Of a stretch of 64,000 nt of DNA, positions 28,665 to 39,253 are shown one piece after another. A program made the position numbers and the translations under genes. Within the stretch, counting starts at the first letter, position 1. The number at the start of each line of letters is the position of its first letter. The DNA comes from Serripes groenlandicus (taxonomy: Eukaryota > Mollusca > Bivalvia > Cardiida > Cardiidae), in NCBI GenBank assembly GCA_031761405.1, contig JASEVX010000033.1, positions 862,522-926,521 on the forward strand. The letters are read 5' to 3'. Below the pieces are notes generated by a model. It had not been told where the DNA came from, made no database searches, and saw nothing but the letters and a program-made list of their open reading frames with translations.

Positions 28665-28875
28665 TTAACCCTTTCCCTCATATAGACGCTTTCTGATGCC
28701 ACTTCTGCGGAGGACTTCTGAACACATTGTGGCAAATGGAGAAATAGCTCATCATGAGCCAAAATGCTTTTAACTATTTTTAATTATTAAACTCCCTTTT
28801 ATGGAGATTTTTTCACATTTGCCAAGGTGTTTTAAAAGACATCTGCTGCAGTTGTTGTATAAGGGAAAGTGTTAA
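28665..28875 (+). mobile_element. TTAA-MITE
   Basis: TTAA on both sides, 211 bp. The 3' hairpin arm is deleted after CATCATGAGCC. The right TTAA is shared with the next copy. Confidence 0.85.
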
Positions 28876-29278
28876 CCTAATGTCCTACATTCCACAATTC
28901 TGCTGCAAGCGACTTTGAAAATTATCCAGTCAAAAATATGGAACATTTCTTTAACCCTTTCCCACCTACAGACGCATTCTAACGCATCTGCAGCAGACGG
29001 CTTTTTGAAAACATAGTGACAAAAGAAGAAATTGCACAAAACGTGCAATTTCTCCTTTTGCCACAATGTTTTCCACTTTTCGTCATAGGTCATCCATTCA
29101 ATTATGGAGATTTTCTATGTTTTGACAAAATACGTTTAAAGTCGTCTGCTGCAGAATTGTTGTATGAGGGAAAGGGTTAAATGAAAGTTACATGATTAAT
29201 GACTTGAGTTTACAAGAAGTATTCTGCTGACTGAAGCGTCAACATGACAGAATGTATCTGTATGTGGCAAAGGGTTAA
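28872..29278 (-). mobile_element. Older TTAA-MITE hosting a younger one
   Basis: R-end AACCTAATGTCCTACATTCC to GGAACATTTC; after the inner copy it resumes ATGAAAGTTACATG and ends GTGGCAAAGGG with TTAA. Confidence 0.75.
28951..29180 (+). mobile_element. TTAA-MITE nested in a TTAA-MITE
   Basis: Intact 230 bp. Its L-end (CACCTACAGACGCATTC) is of the variant subfamily while its body is of the young type, so it may be a recombinant. Removing it leaves ATTTC-TTTAA-ATGAAAG in the host. Confidence 0.93.
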
Positions 29279-29461
29279 TATACCTATATTTGACTTTCTT
29301 TCAGACACTGATACAGAATGCTTAAATAGACTCGCAGCAGACTACCTACTTTTGTATACATTTTGATCAAGGAAGAAATTCATTTGAAAAGAAGCATTTG
29401 TTCCTTTCTCACTCAAAGTGTTTACCAAAATAAAACTTAAATTTTTTAGATGTAAGATATT

Positions 29462-29690
29462 TCAACCCTTTCCCACCTGCAGACTCATGTCGCCGCAATA
29501 ACAGCAGACAAATTTTGAAAACATCGTGGCCAAAGGTGAAATTGCTCCTGATGAGCAATTTCCCCTTTGGCCACAATTTTTTCAACTTTATTTAACGATT
29601 AAGCTATGTTTTATTGTAATTTTTCAGGTTTTTGTCACCATGGTTTTAAAGTCGTCTGCTGCAGATTTGTTGCATGTGGGAAAGGGTTAA
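29462..29690 (+). mobile_element. TTAA-MITE, variant subfamily, full length
   Basis: 229 bp. L-end CACCTGCAGACTCATG, hairpin stem GGCCAAAGGTGAAATTGCTC, right TTAA. Closest to 56281. Confidence 0.92.
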
Positions 29691-29764
29691 ACTTTCTTCG
29701 AATGTTTCAAAGCAGATGAGTCTGAAAAATGTCTTATAATTTGTAAACGGTGAAATTAGAAATT

Positions 29765-29875
29765 AGAAAACATCTGGGTAAAATATGGAAAATCTCTATA
29801 ATGAAAGTATTACCTTTGAATCAAGTCTAAAAGATTGTGGCATAAGGAGAAATTGCACAGCAAACTGCATCAGAA
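29765..29875 (-). mobile_element. TTAA-MITE middle fragment
   Basis: GAAAACATCTGGGTAAAATATG and AATCTCTATAATGAAAG, then a degenerate hairpin arm. Confidence 0.5.
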
Positions 29876-29949
29876 TTTAAAATTAGCGTAATCTAAACAA
29901 TGTTATTTAAGGTAATTGGTTTTGATTACATACCTTTACTTTTAAAATT

Positions 29950-30142
29950 TAACAAATTCCCACCTGCAAAAAAGCTGCTGCATCAATTCTAAACAATGGA
30001 ATATTTCTATATATTAATGTATAATTATTGAATGGAGATGAAAACATTGTGGCAAAAGGAGAAATTACTCAAAATGAGCATTTTCTCCTTGAATTGCACA
30101 ATATTTTTATATTAAGCTGTCTGCAAGTGGGAACCAATTAAT
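29950..30142 (-). mobile_element. TTAA-MITE, old
   Basis: TTCCCACCTGCAAAAAAGC left, hairpin GAAATTACTCAAAATGAGC, right TCTGCAAGTGGG. From 30142 to 30404 only a small stem (AAACCAATGAC...GATTGGTTT) is noted. Confidence 0.6.
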
Positions 30143-30404
30143 GCAATAAGATAATTATTTCATGTAAAAGTTGAGTCAGTTGCGCAAAAAAAATCCCCGA
30201 AACCAAACCAATGACTAAAAATCAGATTGGTTTACATGTTTAAACGTGTATAACTGGACTGGGAAACCACACTCTTGGTCACGCAATAAGAGGAAGTCAC
30301 TCACACCTCTTTAATGCTTTAAAGCACGGGTCTGCCTAACTTTTGAATAGGATTAGGTTTCGATGGGACAGATAAACCCACTCATGCATTGGCCAATTAG
30401 AGGA

Positions 30405-30621
30405 TTAACCCTTTCCCATATACAGCAATTCTGCAGCAGACTAGTTTAAATTAATTATGGTCAAAATATGGAAATTCAAGGTTTAATAATTGAATAGGGT
30501 CAAATACATTGTGAAACAAGGACAAATTGCACGTTATGAGCAATTTCTCCTTTTGACAATGTTTTCCAAAGTCGTCTGCTGCAGAGGCATCAAAATGTGT
30601 CTGTATTAGGGAAAGGATTAA
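30405..30621 (-). mobile_element. TTAA-MITE
   Basis: TTAA on both sides. R-end ACAGCAATTCTGCAGCAG; the right TTAA is shared with the next copy in the same orientation. Confidence 0.88.
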
Positions 30622-30847
30622 CCAATTCCCACATACATTACAACAAAACTGTAACAAATGACTTTGAAAACATTATGCCCAAAGTATGGGAATATCCCTA
30701 AAATTGTAAGTATACATTTTGTTGAATAGAGTTGAAAACATTGTGTCAAATGAAGAAATTGCTCATCATTATGAGCAATTTCTCCTTTTGCCTCAATGTT
30801 TTCAAAAGTCATGCATCAACATGCATCTGCAAGTGAGAAAGGGTAAC
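30618..30847 (-). mobile_element. TTAA-MITE, head-to-tail neighbour
   Basis: R-end CAATTCCCACATACATTAC, hairpin with GCTCATCATTATGAGC, right target reduced to GTAAC. Confidence 0.8.
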
Positions 30848-30990
30848 ACTCTCCCTGTTGCAGCCATGATGTTTTGTGACTTAGCAGTAGACAACTTTTG
30901 GACAAAAAATGGGTAATGAGAAATAGCTAAATTATGGGGATAATATTATTAGAAAGTTCTCTGTTTCCCACAATGCTTTCAACTCAAAAC
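30844..30990 (+). mobile_element. TTAA-MITE, strongly decayed
   Basis: ACTCTCCCTGTTGCAGCC and TTAGCAGTAGACAACTTTTG are recognisable; the hairpin is lost. From 30990 to 31233 nothing is recognised. Confidence 0.45.
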
Positions 30991-31233
30991 CATATTTTCA
31001 ATTTGACAATAATTTCCTCCTGTATTGTCAAAAGCAGTCAACACTTGAAATGTCTTAATTATTAGTCTATTGTCAACCAATTTCCTGCTTTGCTTTCTTT
31101 GAACTGTTCTAAAATAATACATGATATAGGTTACAAAACACCTAATAAATTCCTTCTTTGTTTCTGAGTGAATCCTTAATTGTCACACTTTCAACAGATA
31201 TTTGTATGAGGAAACTTTCAGATTTCACACCAA

Positions 31234-31435
31234 TTAACCCTTTCCCACTTACAAAAATTCTGCAGCATACAGCTTTGAAAATATCTGGTTATAACTTTAA
31301 CCCCTATTATTAAAATAAAAGTAATAATTGAATTGAGTTGAAAACATTGTGTCAAAGGGAGAAATTGCCACAATGTTTTCAAAAGATGTCTGCTGCAGAG
31401 GTTTCAAAAAGTGTCTGTATGTGGAAAAGGCTTAA
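31234..31435 (-). mobile_element. TTAA-MITE, hairpin tip deleted
   Basis: TTAA on both sides. The stem collapses to GGGAGAAATTGCCACAATG, so the 3' arm lost ATTTCTCCTTTT. Confidence 0.88.
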
Positions 31436-31624
31436 TAAAGACTGAAATATGTATAATTGAATATTTATATTATCTGAAAAACATAAAACTGTAATGTCCT
31501 ATCATAATAAATCACAACTCTTTCGCACGTACATGCAACATTTCAAAATAATTCTAAATTTAAAATATGATTAATTTTTCGTAAATTATTAATAAAAAAT
31601 CATTTTCTGCCAGTATTACGTAAT

Positions 31625-32058
31625 GTATCCCTTTCCTACATAGACAAATTTTGATGCATTTGCAGCAGGCAATTTTTTACAACATTGTTGCAAAAGGAGA
31701 AATTGCTCTTAACCCTATCCCACAAGACTGCAGCAGAATACTTTGAAAACAATGTTATGTATATATAGTCAAAAAAGTGAAAAATCTCTATAATGAAAGT
31801 ATAATTGCGTTATAAGCATTACAAGCATTACATTATTACCATTTGTCACAATGTTTTCTAAAGTTGTCTGCCACAGAGATGTCAGAAAGCATCCATATGT
31901 GGGAAAGGGATTAATTATTTGCAGTTTCTCTTTGTGTCACATACAATCCATTGAACTCTTTTCAACAATTATGTATTATTGAAAGATCTTGCATATTTTA
32001 TGTTTAGATGTTTTTAAAACTGTCTGCTGCATATTTGTTTTATATGGGAGAGTTTTAA
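31625..32058 (+). mobile_element. Older TTAA-MITE hosting a younger one in its hairpin
   Basis: Left part 31625-31708 stops in the hairpin loop (GAAATTGCTC); right part from 31915 continues to GGGAGAGT and TTAA at 32055-32058. Confidence 0.75.
31709..31914 (-). mobile_element. TTAA-MITE nested in a TTAA-MITE hairpin loop
   Basis: TTAA on both sides, 206 bp. CCCTATCCCACAAGACTGC shows a shortened R-end; the hairpin is mostly lost. Confidence 0.85.
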
Positions 32059-32284
32059 CCTTTTCCCTCATACGACAATTCTGCAGCAGACGATTCTGAA
32101 CATATTTTGTCAAAAAATGGAAAATCTCTATAATTGAATGGATAACCTATGACTAAAAGTGGAAAACATTGTGGGGAAAGGAGAAATTGCTCGTTTTGAG
32201 CAATTTCTTCTTTAGTCACTATGTTTTCAAAAAGCCATCAGCTGCAGAGGCGTCAGAAAGCGTCTATATGTGGGAGAGTGTTAA
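32055..32284 (-). mobile_element. TTAA-MITE, second in a chain of three
   Basis: Intact 230 bp; both TTAA sites are shared with neighbours. L-end CAGCTGCAGAGGCGTCAG. Confidence 0.93.
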
Positions 32285-32516
32285 TCCTTTCCCATGGACA
32301 TACAGACACTTTCTAATGCCTCTGCAGCGGACGACTTTTGAAAAGATTGAGACAAAAGAAGGAAATTGCTCATAATGAGCAATTTTCCCTTTAGCCAAAA
32401 TGTTTTCAAGTCTATTCAATTATAACACTTTAATTTAAAAGCATTTTCCATATTTTTTCCCAGATGGTTTCAAAGTCGGCTCCTGCAGAATTGTTGTTTT
32501 TTTGGGAAAGGGTTAA
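32281..32516 (+). mobile_element. TTAA-MITE, third in the chain
   Basis: 236 bp. Left TTAATCCTTTCCCATGG, with CATACAGACAC following. Right end TTTGGGAAAGGG with TTAA. Confidence 0.88.
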
Positions 32517-32704
32517 GTATGTTGGCTGTATCAGAGACTGAGTATTCTATAGAGCTTTGAAACTTCATTGCACCAAAGTGCTTTTCCAGTGAAACAATCC
32601 TGCACATTAGTACATGATGGATGATTCACCTGTTACTTATGAAATGTACATCAGACACTTCTATTTGCAGAGGCCCAGATAAGATGGCAATATACGTATT
32701 CATT

Positions 32705-32766
32705 GAAACCTTATGTTGTGGCACCGAAATGATTCTTTTGAGTACCCACAAACATAGTAAGGGTTT
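32705..32766. mobile_element. Short fold-back element
   Basis: AAACCTTATGTTGTGG and CCCACAAACATAGTAAGGGT are inverse arms around ATTCTTTTGAGTA. Same family as 60572-60648. Confidence 0.55.
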
Positions 32767-32774
32767 TGTGTCTT

Positions 32775-33482
32775 TTAACCCCTTTCTCTCATAGTAGATG
32801 CTTTCTGATGTTGCCTCTGCAGCAGACGGCTTTTTAAAAACAAAGCGACAAAAGAAGAAATAACTTGAAACAATAGTTTTGGGCCGATGATCGATTATAA
32901 TCGAAAGTTGATCGGATATGCATCATGCATGTTGGCGATAATCGATTGCATTTTACCACAATCGATTATCAATCGGTTCACCTTTTTTGCTTCGTTTATG
33001 CTTGATAAATATTTTCACTTCCACAACTGACAAGGGAGATACTCTCGTAGTCATGTTTGAAAACTCATGTTTGGTGAGCTAGCATGTAAATGCAACGACT
33101 TGAGATAAAAAAAAAAAATGTTTTTTTGTCAATAAAATGATACAACCTAGTAAAGACAAGACATTAAGCAGGTATATTTTTTATCAAACATAAATAATAA
33201 GAAGCATAATGCGAACATTGAGGCTTGTTAAATACAATACTGTATGAACCGATTATATAATCGATGTCTAATCGAATGAGGCAAAGCGATTGTAACCGAT
33301 AATCGATTGTAAAAATGGAACCGATGGCCCAACACTATGAAAGAAGCAATTTCACCTTTTGTCACCATGTGTTCATCTCTATTTAATTATTGTTCTTTCA
33401 TTTAAAGGGATTTGCTGTGCTTTTGCCTAAGACATTATCAATGTCATCTGCTGCAGATTTGTTGTATGTGGGAAATGGTTAA
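32775..33482 (+). mobile_element. TTAA-MITE split by a hAT-like MITE
   Basis: TTAA at both outer edges. The left part stops in the hairpin 5' arm (AGAAGAAATAACTTGAAACAA); the right part resumes GAAGCAATTTCACCTTTTG. Confidence 0.85.
32874..33337. mobile_element. hAT-like nonautonomous element
   Basis: 464 bp with inverted termini TAGTTTTGGGCC / GGCCCAACACTA. Flanking octamers TGAAACAA (32866-32873) and TGAAAGAA (33338-33345) form an 8-bp duplication with one mismatch, the hallmark of hAT. It is rich in ATCGATTATAATCG-type palindromes at both ends. No transposase. Confidence 0.8.
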
Positions 33483-33486
33483 GGAT

Positions 33487-33642
33487 TTAATCCTTAGCTA
33501 TTTGCAGATGCATTTCAACAAATTTACAGAGTAATTTCTGCTATTGCCACAATGCTTTCAACTTAATTATCAAACTAAGATTTTGTTTATAGAGAATTTT
33601 CATAAATGTTTTCAAAGTTATTTGTATGTGAGAAAGGATTAA
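33487..33642 (+). mobile_element. TTAA-MITE, deletion derivative
   Basis: TTAA on both sides but 156 bp. The hairpin 5' arm and part of the R-end are missing (GTTATTTGTATGTGAGAAAGG). Confidence 0.7.
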
Positions 33643-33869
33643 GTACATGAAAACATGTATACGCTTTGGCAACCTAGGAGTATTTATAATTAAAAAGCTG
33701 TTGCAAAAACATTTCATCATCAAGCAATAATATTCTCTGCTTCAGAAGATCTTAGGCTTATTTTCAATGGAAATATTCGAAAATTCGGTCAATAAATTAT
33801 CAGAATAAGAGATATACCGGAAATACTATTTGAAAATGGCATAAACCTAACCCTAATCAAACAATACTC

Positions 33870-34099
33870 TTAACCCTTTCCCTCATACGGCAATTCTGCA
33901 GCAGACGACTTTGAACATATTTTGTCAAAACATAGAAAATTTCTATAATTGAATGGATAACCTATGACTGAAAGTGGAAAACATTGTGGCAAAAGAAGAA
34001 ATTGCTCGTTTTGAGCAATTTCTTCTTTTGTCACTATGTTTTCAAAAAGCTGTATGCTGCAGAGGCGTCAGAAAGCGTTTATATGAGGGAAAAGGTTAA
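33870..34099 (-). mobile_element. TTAA-MITE, intact 230 bp
   Basis: Young copy; hairpin GCTCGTTTTGAGC. L-end box TGTATGCTGCAGAGGCGTC. Confidence 0.94.
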
Positions 34100-34171
34100 A
34101 CGCCCCTCTCCCCACCGCAATACAAATATGCTTTTTCCATAACAATCTAGCTCAGTTGTTGATGAGGAAAC

Positions 34172-34390
34172 TTAACCCTTTTCCTCATACGACAATTTTG
34201 CAGCACATTTTATCCAAAAAAATAGAAAATCTCTAAAATTGAATGGATAACCTATGACTAAAAGTGGAAAACATTTTGGCAAAAGGAGAAATTGCTCATT
34301 TTGAGCAATGTTTTCTTTTGTCACTGTTTTCAAAAAGCCGTCTGCTGCAGAGGCTCCAGAAAGCGTCTATATGGGTGGAAACCTTTTTAA
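34172..34390 (-). mobile_element. TTAA-MITE, R-side deletion
   Basis: TTTTGCAGCACATTTTATCC shows loss of GACGACTTTGAA. The right terminus is scrambled (GGGTGGAAACC) and the TTAA is shared with the next. Confidence 0.85.
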
Positions 34391-34495
34391 TCCAATACGC
34401 ACATGCATTTTGATGTATCTAAGACCGCTTTGAAAACATTATGGTAAAGGAGATATTGTTCATGATGTATTCAAATACATCAATTCAATTTTGCT
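34387..34495 (+). mobile_element. TTAA-MITE left half
   Basis: TTAATCCAATACGCACATGC and TTGAAAACATTATGG, then lost. From 34500 to 34832 nothing is recognised. Confidence 0.5.
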
Positions 34496-34832
34496 CTTTC
34501 ATTTTTTCTGTTGCAAATATGATAAATTTTGGAAAGCTGAATGAGTAACAAATAGAAAGGGTTTTCAAATTTATGTCTTTTTAATGGAGAGGGTAGGTAG
34601 AACTTTATAAATAGGTGGGTGGTTTGAAGGGAATGGAGTGAGCTAAAGATGGGGCGTGCCACATTTCAGTAAAAAGCAACTTGACTCCGGGGGTAGTGAT
34701 GGTTCATTATGGTTTGGTGTATTTAGTTACATCTGTAAATAATACAGGACTAAAAAAAATATAATATCTGGATTAGCCATACTGTAATTTAGTAATACAC
34801 GAGATATTTTGGGTTTCATTCATTTATATTTT

Positions 34833-35055
34833 TTAACCCTTTCCCACCTAAAACAAGTCTGCAGCAGGCAACTTTGAAATATCTTAAACATGGAAAGTTT
34901 CTATAAATGAAGGTATTATTACTTAAAAAGGGTGAAAACATTGTGACAAAAGGAGGAATTGCTTGTTTTGAGCAATTTCTCCTTTTGTCACAATGATTTC
35001 AAAAGTCGTCTGCTGCAGAGGCGTCAGAAATCATATATATGTGGGTAAGGGTTCA
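34833..35055 (-). mobile_element. TTAA-MITE
   Basis: Left TTAA, right mutated to TTCA. R-end CACCTAAAACAAGTCTGCAG; perfect-looking hairpin arms around GCTTGTTTTGAGC. Confidence 0.88.
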
Positions 35056-35155
35056 GTCCTCCATCTTTTACCAAAGTAATTAGATATTTAGATGATTATT
35101 TAGGGAAACCACAACATAGGGTTTGAGTGTCAATTAAAGATTTTAGAGTGTATAT

Positions 35156-35370
35156 ATAACCCTTTCCTACATACAACAAACCTGCAGCAGACCATTTTGA
35201 AAACCTACTCAAGGAATGGAAAACTCTAGAAATGAAGGTATGATTATTGAAAGAGCTAGAGTTGAAAACATTTTGGCAAAAGGAGAAATTGCTTGTTTTG
35301 AGCAATTTCTCCCTTTGTCACAATGTATTCAAAAGGCATCTGAAAGCGTCTGCATGTGGGAAAGCGTTAA
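35156..35370 (-). mobile_element. TTAA-MITE, L-end box deleted
   Basis: The right part goes from TATTCAAAAGGCATC to GAAAGCGTC without the GTCTGCTGCAGAGG box. Right TTAA at 35367-35370. Confidence 0.85.
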
Positions 35371-35422
35371 AATACTGCCTTGATCCGGAGCTCTGAAGAT
35401 TCTACTATAAACTTCCAACTGT

Positions 35423-35652
35423 ATAACCCTTTCCCTCATATAAACGCTTTCTGACGCCTCTGCAGCAGACGGCGTTTTGAAAACATAGTGACAAAAGAAG
35501 AAATTGCACAAAACGTGCAATTTCTCCTTTTGCCACAATGTTTTCCACTTTTTGTCATAGGTTATCCATTCAATTATGGAGATTTTCTATGTTTTGACAA
35601 AATACGTTTAAAGTCGTCTGCTGCAGAATTGTCGTATGAGGGAAAGGTTTAA
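35423..35652 (+). mobile_element. TTAA-MITE, intact 230 bp
   Basis: Left target ATAA, right TTAA. Diagnostic variants CAGACGGCGTTTTG and ATACGTTTAAAGTCG. Confidence 0.93.
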
Positions 35653-35653
35653 A

Positions 35654-35847
35654 CATGCAGCAGACGGCCTTTTGGAAACATAGTGACAAAAGAAGAAATT
35701 GCACAAAACGTGCAATTTCTCCTTTTTCCACAATGTCTTCCACTTTTTGTCATAGGTTATCCATACAATTATGGAGATTTTCTATGTTTTGACAAAATAC
35801 GTTTAAAATCGTCTGCTGCAGAATTGTCGTATGAGGGAAAGGGTTAA
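35654..35847 (+). mobile_element. TTAA-MITE lacking its left terminus, tandem to the previous copy
   Basis: Starts at CATGCAGCAGACGGCC, so the L-end terminus is absent. It shares the rare ATACGTTTAAA variant with its neighbour, which suggests local tandem duplication or unequal crossover rather than independent insertion. Confidence 0.85.
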
Positions 35848-36249
35848 AATCTTAAATGATCTCTTATAATTCTCATGAAAAAATACAATTTCTATGAATT
35901 TTATTCTGTATTATTAATAATTCTATTCTTCTAAAATATAACTGCAACAGAGACTGAGGCCATCCCAATGGCCTGTGGTCATTGTCCAGATATTGACATC
36001 CTGGTATCACAGATGGCTTGACCCCTGGTCAGTCCATAATCCACATTAATTAACCCTGGCCCCCATCATTTATAGAGTGAACATTTCCAATTTTGTATAT
36101 AGGATCAGTCCATTCTCATATGATATTAGAGACAAAGAAGTAATGTTAATAACATTTTGAATTTTAGATGTGAAGATGAAATTTAGTTTAATATCTATCG
36201 GATGATCTTGAAACATACATCTAACAGACTGAAACAGCTTTAATTCCAT

Positions 36250-36390
36250 TAGCCCTTCCCCTAGCGCAGACAACATTTCTACGTCTACAGCAGACGACTT
36301 TGTAAAGGGGGAGAAAAGGAGCAACTGTTCATAATGAGTAACTTATGCATTCAACCTGAATGTTTTCAACCATGTATCAATGAAAATGAT
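36250..36390 (+). mobile_element. TTAA-MITE left-half remnant
   Basis: GCCCTTCCCCTAGCGCAGAC and CTACAGCAGACGACTTTG with hairpin traces. From 35850 to 36250 nothing else is recognised. Confidence 0.5.
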
Positions 36391-36397
36391 ACTTCTT

Positions 36398-36413
36398 CCC
36401 CCCCCCCCCCCCC
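36398..36413. repeat. Homopolymer C16
   Basis: Sixteen consecutive C residues, unusual in this AT-rich window. Length is prone to sequencing error. Confidence 0.9.
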
Positions 36414-36601
36414 GAGTGTTGCAAGTTATTCCTGTGATGTTTTTCAAAGATGCCAAACTGATTTTCATAGCAGTAAGCTGCTAAGGATCGGAATTAATGA
36501 TCAGAATTAATCTGGTTTATTTCCTTGTTTCCTGAGTCTGGATTGGTCAAATGAAAGGCATGTTCCCAAATCATGGGATATTTTTGATGGCATGATATGT
36601 C

Positions 36602-36830
36602 TTAACCCTTTCCCACATATAGATGCATTTTGAAGCCTGCAGCAGATGACTTTTGAAAACATTGTGACAAAATGTAGAAGTTGCTCATGATGAGAAATTT
36701 CTCCTCTTGTCACAATGTTAGCAATCCTATTCAATAATTATAAACTGTCATTTAAAGAGATGTTTCAGATTTTTGCCTAGATGTTTTCAAAGTCGATGCT
36801 GCAAACTTGTTGTATGTGGGAAAGGGTTAA
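36602..36830 (+). mobile_element. TTAA-MITE, full length
   Basis: TTAA on both sides, 229 bp. L-end CATATAGATGCATTTTGAAGC; hairpin GAAGTTGCTCATGATGAG. The right TTAA is reused by the next copy. Confidence 0.9.
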
Positions 36831-37078
36831 CTATTCCCCACAAGGGATGATCTAAAGGTCAAACAACTCTGCAGCAGCCGACTTTGAAAACATAATCACA
36901 AAATTTGGAAACGCCCTTTAAATGAAAGTACAATTATTGAATCAAGTTGAAAACATAATGAGTGACAAAAGAAGAAATTGCTCTTTTTGAGCAATTACTT
37001 CTTTTGATACGTTATGTTTTTAAAAAGCTGTCCACTGCAGAGGCGTCAGAAAGCATCTATATGATGGAAAAGGGTAAT
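36827..37078 (-). mobile_element. TTAA-MITE
   Basis: ATTCCCCACAAGG left with an insertion before CAACTCTGCAGCAG. Right GATGGAAAAGGGTAA. Hairpin arms around GCTCTTTTTGAGC. Confidence 0.75.
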
Positions 37079-37650
37079 ATATATAAAACAGGTCTTTTTA
37101 GTACAAACAACATGGGGTTGAAAGGTCACTCAATGATTTTAGAGCTTGAAATATTCATCCCATCTATAAGTTCACTTAGGGGTTCTTTGTTTCTGGTGCT
37201 TGATACTGGTTGCCTAAAATTGTTTTTTACAGTTAGTTGCCTCGACTTATTCTGAGCAAAGATTGCTTACATCCGCGGAATTTGAGTTATTATTTTAATT
37301 CTGAGTTAAAAACATTGTGATTTCTACATTTCTCACAATGTTTAACTCTGTATGAAAGTTATACCTTTGATGTCCAGAGTGATGCAATAACATTCAAATT
37401 TTTCTCAGATCTTTTCAAAACAATTGGCACTTCCAATTTCATATCTGGATAAACATAGTTAAATGTGAGAAGCTACCTTTAAATTATTTGTAAACATGCA
37501 GAAGAAGTGTACCTTTAACAGATATTTGGGAAGAACAGGGGTAACATGATTATCGGCTGCGTCAACTAGCTATTAGAAGTACAATATAGATTTACCTCTA
37601 TATTTAGCTGTACAAATATTACATACTTGTGGTGAGGTAATCTGTATCTA
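37079..37650. other. Intron segment, little recognised
   Basis: A small MITE hairpin fragment at about 37300-37350 (AAAACATTGTG...CACAATGTTT) and otherwise unassigned AT-rich sequence. Confidence 0.4.
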
Positions 37651-37790
37651 AATTCCTGTTTTACCATGTTCCTCTATATTCCTGGATTTTTTTACCATAT
37701 CCCTCTTCATTCCTGTTCGATAACCATTAATTTCCCTCTTTTTTCCCATTTTATTGCCATTTCCCTCTAGATTCCTGTTTTATTAACTCA
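37650..37790 (+). repeat. Degenerate short tandem repeat
   Basis: ATTCCTG, TTTTACCAT and TCCCTCT recur in order about every 40-45 bp for three to four units. Confidence 0.45.
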
Positions 37791-37796
37791 CCTGTC

Positions 37797-38457
37797 ACAT
37801 AGTGACAAGGTGAGCTTTTGTCTGTCCACAATTTCTTGTGAACACGATAAAGTCTTCATCTATTATCCGATGTTTACCAAACTTATTCAGTAGCTAGATA
37901 TCCATGAGAGCTCGGATCCTTTTGAAAACCGTCCATGCATGACTGAATTATGACCCTTTAAAATTTGCAAAATTGTTATAATTGACTTTGTGAACACGAT
38001 AAAAACTTCATTTCTTTGTCACATGTCCTTTACATTGGCAATATTGACACATTGTTGGATAATACAGATATTGAAAACAGAAATTCTACCTTTACATTCG
38101 CTCCTGGAGATCGGTCAACGACCTCTCAGTATTTTTCAAGATAAAGGTTAAGAATGTTCCTCAAGTGACCCACTATCAGATTCCTTCAAGCCATGCTTGA
38201 ACATGGCCGCCAGGTGGCGGGGCTATTTTACCTTATATGACTTGAGTGTAAACTTAAAAAATCTTCTCCTCCGAAAGTGTCTGGCTGATTTTCAAATAAT
38301 TTTGTAGAAATATTCCTAGGGCGACCCTCTATCAGATTTCTTCAAGCCATGTTGATTGGTCAAAAACTATGGCCACCAGGGGGCAGGGCTTATATGGCTA
38401 AAGTGAAAATAAAAAATAAATAGGGTGAGCGATCTAGGGCCATGATGGCCCTCTTGT
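37797..38457 (+). mobile_element. Helentron/pearl-like element, AGCTCACC family
   Basis: 5' CTCACCTGTCACATAGTGAC and AAGGTGAG hairpin. Core phrases CCAAACTTATTCAGTAGC and CAAGCCATGTTGATTGG. 3' GGTGAGCGATCTAGGGCC, stem GGCCATGATGGCC and CTCTTGT. Confidence 0.65.
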
Positions 38458-38458
38458 T

Positions 38459-38561
38459 TCAGTAATTATGTACCTTGTAATAACTATAGAGATATTCCAT
38501 ATTTTTGTGTAGACATTTTTAAAGTTGTCTGCTGCAGATTTGTTGTATGTGGGAAAGGGTT
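38459..38561 (+). mobile_element. TTAA-MITE right half
   Basis: TAATAACTATAGAGATATTCC to GTATGTGGGAAAGGG directly after the preceding element's end. The left half was not found. A further decayed terminus is near 38870-38935. Confidence 0.6.
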
Positions 38562-39003
38562 TTCAAAGTAATCAGCCAGCAGATTAGACATACCGGTATG
38601 TGATAAAAGTTTTAAAATTGATTGGAATTCGTAAAAAACACACTCACTGTGCAGATGTTCAATTGCAGAATGCATGTTCGGATGCCAACTTGTTTCACGG
38701 TCTGGAAGTTGATGAATTAGGTAATTAGTTTTAGGTAAACTATGGGTTCAAGTTATGGGCTTCATGCAAATAATGCTCTTACTTCACCTTTGTCACAAGA
38801 TGTAGTTGCAACCCATCAATTTTTGTTTGTTTCCTCCACACTTGTTTTTGGAATTTTCCTCTTTTCCATGATGTTCTGAAAAGTCCTGCTGCTATAAAGT
38901 TTTGTAAATTATGCGAGATGGTAAAGGGTTAAATTGTTAAATTACAACAAACTAAATGATGTAATTCACTTCAAATGAACTATTTAACATCAATTAGGTA
39001 AGG

Positions 39004-39233
39004 TTAACCCTTTGCCACCAACAAATCTGCAGCAAACGATTTTGAAAACATTCAGGTCTAAATATGGAGATTCCTTACCAAATGAAAGTATAATTGTTAT
39101 TGAATAGAATTGAAAACATTGTGGCAAAAGGAGAAATTGCTCATGAGCAATTGTCTCGTTTTGACTTAGTGTTTTCAGAAGAAACCTGCTGCTTAGGTGT
39201 CCATATATATGTCTGCAAGTGGGAACGGGTTAA
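39004..39233 (-). mobile_element. TTAA-MITE, full length
   Basis: 230 bp, TTAA on both sides. R-end CACCAACAAATCTGCAGC; hairpin loop reduced to CATGAG. Confidence 0.9.
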
Positions 39234-39253
39234 CAAACATCAATAAGGGAAGG

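Noticed and set aside
33541..33723. A 60-codon minus-strand frame at 33541-33723
   Set aside because: It overlaps a MITE deletion derivative and AT-rich intron; no recognisable protein.
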